DNA of 64,000 nt from Desmodus rotundus (lineage: Eukaryota; Chordata; Mammalia; Chiroptera; Phyllostomidae), in the NCBI RefSeq assembly GCF_022682495.2, contig NC_071391.1, positions 16,033,680 through 16,097,679 of the forward strand, in the 5' to 3' direction. Of the stretch, positions 34,601 through 43,600 are shown one piece after another. The translations under genes were made by a program, and so were the position numbers. How positions within the stretch are numbered: the stretch's first letter is position 1; the number at the start of each line of letters is the position of its first letter. The notes under the pieces were generated by a model. The model had not been told where the DNA came from. It was given only the letters and a program-made list of their open reading frames with translations, and ran no database searches.

Positions 34601-37600
34601 CATTGGCAGCAACCTGAATGGTGAACTGCAGCAAATGTAAAATATTTTGACAAAGGAATAGCAGAAAAACCTACTATAAATCCTGTATTATACAAGGTTA
34701 AAACATTTTTTTAAAAAAAGTAGACAACATGTGGCCTGAGTAGCTAACAACACTTGCTAGAATTATTGGCCAATACTGTAACTTCAAAATTTGGTTCTCC
34801 GTGATCCAGACATTCGTACTACACTGTTAGATTTTGGGGGCTATGTATATTCCACAGGGAAAGAGAAAAGTTCTTACCAATAACTTATCAAACAGTTTTC
34901 TTAAATTTGTTTCTAGCTTTTCCATGTCACCACAAAATGAACTCATCTCTGCCAACAGTTTCAGTACCTAAAACACACAATTCACTGTTATTAGTATTAC
35001 TTTCTTGAATGAGCAAGGCCTATAAAATAAGAAATGATTCTAGATAACTATCTAAGACTGCTTTTTTGTCCTGGCTGGTGTGGCTCAGTGGGCTGGGCAC
35101 TGGCCTGAGAACCTGAAGGCTGGTTCGGTTCCCAGATAGGGCACGTGCCAGGGTTGGGGGCCAGGTCCCCACTTGGAGGTGAGCAACTGATCAATGTTTC
35201 TCTCCCTTTCCCCTCCCTTCCTCTCTCTCTAAAAAAAATAAATAAAATCTTAAAAAAAAAAAAAAAAAAAAAAAGGACTGCTCATTTTTTAATTGTATTT
35301 TTATGGAATCAGAACATGTAAACTGGAAAAAGAGATGCAGCCCTGTATTTTCCTGTTGAGGAAACTGAATGTCAGAGAGATGACGTGACTGGTAAAGTCA
35401 CAATATGTGGCAGTCGTAGGGCAAGACCTTAAAACCACACTCCCACGACTTCCAATATATCTGTGAGAAGTAAGGAAAAGAATATACGAGGTCTGTCCTG
35501 AGAAAGTCCAGCCATTGTTAATATGATGTAATGTAACCTGGCAGCCAAGGAGGGTGGACTGGAATGCGCGTGCGTGAGCAGTGACGACCCACCGTACTAG
35601 TCAGTGGGGGTGGTAGATGCCGTCAAATGAACGTGTACACTGTGTGGCCATCACATTCAAAATGTGACGAGAGCAATGAATCTGCATCACATTTTGCATT
35701 AAGCGTGATCATTACTCCATGGAAACTATTCAGATGATTCTGAAGCCCACTATGGGCAACTGGTGATTGGCAGCTTCATCACCACAACGTGTCCGCTTAT
35801 CCATCACGTCTCATGCAGAGTTTTTTGGTGAAACATCCAACCACCCAGGTGACTCAGCCTCACTATAGTCCAGATTTGGTGCCCTGTGACTTCTGGCTTT
35901 TCCCAAAACTAAAATCACCTTTGAAAGGGAAGAGATTTCAAAGATGGGGCAGCTGATGGCAACTGGGAGAACTGTGTGAGGTCCCAAAGGGCCTACTTTG
36001 AAGGGGACGGAAGTGACATTATATACAGTGTTTCCTGTATCTTCTTCAGTGAATGTCTCTGTCATATCACATGGCTGGATACCTTCTGGACAGACCATGT
36101 AGATGATACTTTCTGCCACAAGTTAATAATGATACTGCTAAATAAACACAAAAATGATAAATATATTAACTTGACAATTTGTACTATGAAGAAACTGAGG
36201 AATAACTCTTTAACAGCAAAGAATTATTTACTAACATTTAGAGTAGGCCTCACTTGCTATAAAATTTAGTATCTGGATACCAACTATAAGTATTGGTAAT
36301 TGCCACTACTGAGGTTCATCTTTGCTTTATCCAATCCAGTCTAATAAGCCAAACCCCTAATATTTTAAACAAAAACAGTGCATGTACAGGGAGACATTTC
36401 TGTAACCCAAAGACCTATGAGGGAAATACGTTTTCATATTTCAGTTCGATTCAACTATCATCAAGTGCCTTTTAGAATCAGGCTCTGCACTAGATTCTGG
36501 GAGCAGAGAGGAATCTGGTTAAATGTGGGGAGATAAATAAAGGTAAAGCACCACACATGCAGTGAAAGAATGTACTATGAACACTACAGTTGAGACCCAA
36601 AGGAGAGAGGGGGTAGTCGATTCCATTGGAGAAGGGATAAAGGGTATTTTGTGTTAATCCAGCTTTAACCTGGCTCTATCAGTTGTGAGCAGAGATGGGA
36701 ACTGTCATCAATTAAATACCTTATTTAAAAGTATCAAGGCCACAAAGGTAGAGAGACTGACTGTAATGAAGACCACAAGCAGCGCTTTCCCGCTGCAGCA
36801 ACTTTTAACTGAGTCCATAGGACACTGCTATGCCACTCGTCCTGGGACAGGTCACCAGCGAGCCACCACCAGACCTCTACTGTCTTAGAACTCAGGTCTA
36901 AGTTAGTGGTTTACATTTTCATTAACAAATAAGAATAGCTTTCCAGTACTAAACACAGAAATTTTCTCTTACCTCCAACTGTATATCAAGACCCTCTACT
37001 GGGGTAGTCAAGGAACTGAGATTAGGGAGAACATGCTCACAGAAATAAGTCACAAATCTTGTGGAATGCACATTTTTCTGTAAAAATCCAAAAACATTGA
37101 GTTGTCAAAAAAATAAAGGAGACATACTCTCTCAAATATAACAGCAGAATGCCATTCCACAAATGCCAGCTGAGCGCCACAGCACCCCGCATACCCCACA
37201 GCAACCCAGAAACGCCCTCAACACACAATGCCTAGTCCGCCTGGGGCACGGGAACATCTACACATCTTTGACCTGTTCCGTTCCCAGGTCGAACTGTGGA
37301 GAAAATTTCAGTGCTGATTTCAGTGTATTTTTTGCAAAGGACAGATCGTTTAAACTGTTTTCCAAGCTGCGGTATGCACATCCCAGAACAAACACTCTTG
37401 GCTAGGGACAGCACAAAGCCAGAGATAAAGAGCGTATTTACCTAGAACAACAATCCGTTGGACAATTTAAGAAAAATGTTAAATTGCTAGAGAGTTGTTT
37501 AGAAACTTAGCCAAACTATAAAGTATGATGCAAAATTCTCAAGACTTAAAAACCAACCCCACTCGTGCCCCCACACTAAATCCCGATCCCACTGTGTCTG

Positions 37601-40600
37601 TACTTTCACACAGAGGTTTGAGGAGGGTGTTCAAGTCAACGTCTACAGAAACAGAAGCTAACAGAGCCACCGGACACCAGCTACGCAAACAAAGAGCTCA
37701 CAGAGAAGAGGGGCACCGCCTGCCGGGTGCACTGTAAGAGCCTGTCCACACAGTCGGGGTCGGACGGGTTGAAGGTCTGCTCCAGGTCAGCCTGTTCAGC
37801 CACCAGCTCTACAAGTTGCTGTCTTCCACTCACTGTCTGTAGGCTCTTCAACCCAGACAGTATCTTCATGAACAGGACAAATTCTTCACCAGTCACATCT
37901 TCTAGGACCTGGAAAGAGGTAATTCAAAGTAAGTATCTTTATCAGTTGAATGGGAAAGATAGATCAATATTAAAATCATAAAAAATTTATTTCAGCTACT
38001 GAAGTCAGTTTGCTCTTAATGTTTCTGAAACACTGATAAGCATGTAACTTCTAGCTTCAGTCAATTTAACTTCAGAATAGATCATTACTCTCACTACGGG
38101 GCCCAATACTGTCTCCAAGGGGGCACAATCTGGTTCTTGGAAAATTTTAGTTTTTAATGGATAAGGCACAGATACACACACACATATAGTGTATATAAAA
38201 AGATATACAGTATATCTGTGGCATTAAAATTTCAAGGAAGGGTAGGTAAGGAAAAAAAAAAAAACTCTAAAAAGGCTCTTTTGGGGTTGCCAGCAAAATA
38301 CTGAGAAATTCTGCAGTAAATCAGATGCAGTTTCCTGTATTTTAAAGCAGCCTCATTTGCACTAATGCGGTAATTGTACACAAAGCAGGAGACCACGCAG
38401 GTCTTGCTGCAAGTGCTCTGTACCAGTGGGTCTAAGTCTTTCTGCTCAGTGGCCAAAGGAGCAAGCGACCATGACATTTGCCACCAGATTACTTGTTGGG
38501 GCACAGGTAAGAAATGCTGACATTTCCAGCTGGACAACTGCTCCTTTCTCTCTCACTCAAGAGAGATCACTAGGTAAGTAAAGAGTGCTATCAGGGAAAT
38601 TGTGAAATCTTCCTAAACATATAAAAAAAGGGGAATTATTCCCAAACTCTGGCACTTTATAAGTGAAAGTTAATTGTGACACGTCTTGAGAATCTCAGCA
38701 GCATCTCTAACTATGCTAGATCTGGGGGCACACTCTGGAAGAGCTTATAGTCTCATGGGGAAAGATGGAAAAAATTGGTCATTTCGATGTGATTTCATTT
38801 TTATTTCGAAACAATCCAGAATGCTGAGAGATTGCCCTAAGATGGAAGACAAGGGTACGAGTAACCAAAGTGCAAAATACAATGTAAGAAAAGCTGCATG
38901 TTCTATGGCAGTTCCAACTGCGTATGCCATTTTATACACATCGACGAACACTGCTCATTTCAAATATGCACTTTTGCTTTAGGCCAGTTCTATTAAATGA
39001 TGACCAAAGCTTACCTTTTTGGATTCAGTTAGTATAAGTTCCTCTACTTCCTTTGTTAAGACTTCATCTGGTAAAGTCTTCAGTTTTGTAGAAAGGAATT
39101 TAATTGCTCGTTCTCTAACAATGTCCTCTCCTTGAAGGATTTGGCTGAATAAGCCACCTAAAGTCCCTGCAAAACAAAATAGTTTGTGTGTAGCAAGTCA
39201 ATTCTATATCATAACAAAGTTTTTAAATTTAACTCAGTTACAGTATTTCTTCTCAAGTGAGTTACTAATAAACATCATGAATATTGATACTGTTTAAATT
39301 AGTTTGAAACTTCTACAGCTGCAGCTGTTAAGAGTGATCAGATGCTTTGTTCATGGATTCAGAGTCAGCTTGAGTGTGACTTACCTTTTTTATCATTACT
39401 AAGAATAAATAAAACTCAGCTATTTTGGAAGAATTTTTTCTTAGCAACAGAGGGAGTTTTACCAACAATTTTCTAATGGAAAAGTTTATCTGTTTTTGTA
39501 ATTATTTCTGTTGAGTTTTTGAGTAACAAAGCTCGAGCTAAATAGTTAAAACGCCCCCCTCATTGTGTATTGAAATATAACCACTGTTAAAAAAAAAAAC
39601 TCCCCCTTCCGACAAACTGTACTTGAACAGCAATAAAAAAGGAAAAGAAAAAAAACCCAATATTTTTAGGAAATAGATCTCTGGGTGAATTCCAGACTTT
39701 ATCCTTCATGAGTAACGCCAAGCTCCTCAATTTTTTAAGACATCAGACACAATTCAGAACAAGAAGTAGCCTTACCTTTTGCATCCATCTTAAATATACT
39801 TAACAGGGCATTGTTCACTAAGTTAAATTCTGCAGAGTCATCTGGATAGAGAAAAAGTGATACAAAGTATAAAATAAATCAGAAATATCATCTGCTTCAT
39901 TTTCAAATTTAAGATTCAACATAGATTCTCACAGATTACATTGAGACACATAACTAGGTATTTCTCTCAAATACTAAGAAAATACATTCCTTAAAAAGGT
40001 AGAGAACCTGATGTAGCAAACCTGGAAAAGTTTTGTATTAAGATGGTACAATTATGAAACTATAGGAAATTGCAGGGGGTAGGGATCACGATGCATCAAA
40101 ATTCCCCCACAGAATCCAGTAATTTTGCCTTTATAAATAGAATTAAAGAACAAAACAATACTAGGAATTACATAATCACAAGTCATTAAGTTTCAAACTA
40201 CTAAAAAAAGAATTTTATTTTTATTTTTCAAAAGCTAAAAACAGAGTCATTATTTCAGAAAGAAGTTCTATTTATATAAAAGGGTAATGTTAAAATTCTT
40301 TACCTGTTTGCAAAAGTTGGGTTAGAATATCTGCCACTCGGGGAAGATTTTCTCCAGTGGCAAACTGAGGAAGCTCTTTAATTGCTTGTCGTCGAATCTG
40401 CATATAATTTCAAACAAAAATTTGAACAAATACTATCATCAATAAAAACAACAAACCCAACCTTTAAAGAAAACTAAAACCACAGAAAAACCATAATTAG
40501 GGGCATATGAGTCACAAAAATATAAAACATGAGATTTCTAGCAGTTTTAGAAATAATTTGCTTCAATTTAACATTCAAGCTTCACAAAATTAACTAAAAT

Positions 40601-43600
40601 AAAATGTGGTGCAGAGGGACATTAAATACAATTATCTAACTGGAGTAGACAGATTGGAGATTATAACCCATGGTTCATGTACTGATTATATGCAACTATT
40701 GGGTTTTTACAACTTCTGGGCATATAATATAGTATCCCTTAAGAAAGCCTATAGTGGCAATGTCGTATCTAGTAACTACTTTATAATTTCTATTGTTCTA
40801 CTTAATACACATTTGCAACCACATTGTGTACTTAACTCCAAATATGTGGTCTTGGCTTATTTAGTTTAACATAAAAAGGCATAGGAGGTCTACCTAGCAA
40901 ATTCTGAATGAAATGTTGGTAATTCTCTAATTTCATTTGAAAAGTCATGAATTAATTGTTGAAAATTCTCAGGAACCTATACCAGCAGCCAGAAATGCTA
41001 AAGGCTAATTCTTCTTATTCTATTAATCACACAGAATTATTACACAAACCAGTTATTTTCCTGCTATGCAAAATATTTAGGATTGCTGAAACTATGTTTT
41101 ACAAAGTAATACTACTAGTATTTTAAATATCTAAGGCAAACATAATTTGACTGAAGACTAACATTAGTCTAATTCCATATACACAATGTACAAGAATTTA
41201 TGAAAAAGATGTGAGCCACGAACTGTTTTTAACAGTGGACAACGAATAAAAAATCAAAGTATCTTGTAATTCTATGCATTTTTCACAGTTGAAAGGTGGT
41301 GAAAGAGCAAATTTTCTTGAATGTAGATTAAGCCTTGGTAAGACACTGTGCCAGGCCACACTGCGGTGTTTTATCGGGCACTGATACAATTGGTACTTCA
41401 ATTACATTAGCTACACAAAGAAAATCAAGTGTCTGGAAAGAGCAAGAGAAACATCTGAAAGCTTGATGAAACGCGTCAACCATAAACTTACTGATACATC
41501 TTCATCCTCGCAGAGGTCTAACTGTGCATTGATAGCGGAATCGGCCAGTTCCGGAAAATGTTTAAAGAATTTTGGAATAAACTGAGCTGCTAATCTTTTT
41601 TCCTTGGTACCACCTTTCACACCATCCAATATCACTTGATAGGCATCTTTATGCTGAAGGAAGGAAGCAGAAAGAAACACAATTTTGAATGATGAAAAGC
41701 TAAACAAACTTGTTTGAATCTAAATTAGTACACTTTTACAAAGGCTAAGCTAAAAAACAGGGCTTATTTTTGGAGTGTTGCTGCTTCAATTGGACACCTA
41801 CCTTCCTACCATCTGGTCCCCTGCCCCCCCACGAGTTATTTGTGAGTGGGGAAGAGAGAAGGATGCCTCTAATTTAAAAAAAATCCTCACCAGAGGACAT
41901 GTTGACTGATTTTAGAGAGAGAAGAAGAGGGCGAAAGATTGATGTGAAACAGAAACATCAACCAGGTATCTCCCACACATGCCCGGACTGGGGATTGAAC
42001 CTGCAAACAACTGAGCCCCCTGGCTGGGGTGGATGACTCAAACTTTAAGTGGAAGAAGCAAATAGGCTTGTTGATGTACCAACACTTCTCCATTCCAGTG
42101 ATCACTGACCCTAGCCTTGTGACTGGATCATGCTTTAAAAACTGCAATGAGTATCATGGAATTCTCAAAGAATTGTGTTACATTTACTTAAATATGGTCA
42201 TCTGTTTCCAATGAGTGCCTTAAAGCAGGTGAAGAGAATATATTCCTGAAATTAAGCAATACCAGAAAGGTTAGGAAGCTTTTCTTTGCCTCACATTTTA
42301 GACTATGAAAACAATAATTGATTCTGTATAGCCAGCCCATTTTGGAGTAAGATAGATTTTAATGTCACATATTTAACTTTTTTTAGAATAATACATTCAA
42401 AGCTCATTTGTCTCCTTTAAGAAAATCAGAAGTGCTCCCCCTCGGATCCCATAATATGATGAGTCAACTATCCATAGGTCCCAATCCCAATCCCCCATAC
42501 ACCTTCCTCCATGAGAGTCCTTTCATTGAATGACAGTGGTCAGTCTGGCAAACAACAGTAACAAATACCGAGACAGTAGCTACATCTCCTGTTTGGAATA
42601 CGGGTAACTTTCAATTACAAAAAACTTTAACCCTAAATACCATAATGATGACACAAAACGTGCACACAGCACACTGTGTGCTCTGTATAAGGCGTCCCGC
42701 TCAGCGCTCCAGCATGCGGGCTTGCTGCCGGCCGCCAAGAGGGCAGTGACTGATAAACATCCCACGGACTACAAAGTCGCCAAAAATTTAGTTAAGTAGA
42801 GCAGGATGCAGTTATTGAGGTATAGTAGGATCTCAATTAAGAATATTCTTTTTTTATAACCAGAAATAAAGTGTTCCATGCAGCAAAAGGTTAGGTCATA
42901 TATTGCCAACCTACCTAAAAACAGATTCTAAAAATTAGTTGTAAAAAACATAAATGTCATTAAAAAACCCAAAAGAATGGCATTTCATGAACTATAAGTC
43001 AGTGAAGTTTACACTCATTCACCCCGAAAAGCCAGTGTACTCCTGAGTAAAGAACATAGCAAAAATGAGAGTTTGGATATTACACTGATCTAATCTTAGA
43101 CCAGCCTAACAGTCTGTCTCTTAACAGGTGTTTGATATTTTTTTTAATTTATAAAAAAAATTCTGCTTACATAGAATTAAGTATCTACGTTTAACATTAA
43201 ATTCATAAAAATCTGAAACACAGTTTAAAATAATGGAGGGCCACAGCCTGCTCTATGGCTGGTCAGGGGCCCTGGGGGGGGGGGGCACAGTGAAAAAGGG
43301 GGTTAGGGAGCTAACCTGAAGGAGCAGCAGAGGCAGAGTGGGGGAAGGGGAGCTGAGTACTTGGGTGGAACCCACGAGCTGCAGGGGGAAGGTGACAGAG
43401 GGGCTGGAAGGTTGTGAGGTATTAAATAATGCTTCATTTAGAATTTATCAACTACAGTCTGTTTATCAGAAAATGCATGTTCATGGTCTAAATATATGTT
43501 GTGTGTGTGTAGAGAGGTCCCCTCCCTCTTCATTCATAAGATAACCCTTGTAAGCAGGTTTCTGCATATACATTTCTTTGACTGTATGGTTGACCCCTGA

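Larger units (their letters stand above)
30750..34877 (-). other. API5: API5 introns 8-12 (33939-34877, 32694-33756, 31812-32599, 31329-31754, 30750-31251)
   Basis: Five introns. MIR-like relics occur at 34150-34296 and 33358-33545, and a (CCTT)n tract at 33006-33072. A 17-base G run (31376-31392) lies in intron 11. The remainder is unique AT-rich sequence. Confidence 0.85.
34968..36972 (-). other. API5: API5 intron 7
   Basis: 2.0-kb intron holding a Ves SINE (35068-35274), a MIR-like relic (about 35340-35460), a deleted mariner (35487-36099) and an L2-like remnant around 36465-36600. Confidence 0.85.
37078..41491 (-). other. API5: API5 introns 2-6 (40398-41491, 39842-40303, 39167-39775, 37909-39014, 37078-37701)
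   Basis: Five introns between exons 2 and 7, all GT-AG. Mostly unique AT-rich sequence with a short TA/CA tract near 38176-38215. I see no recent transposon insertion in any of them. Confidence 0.85.
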
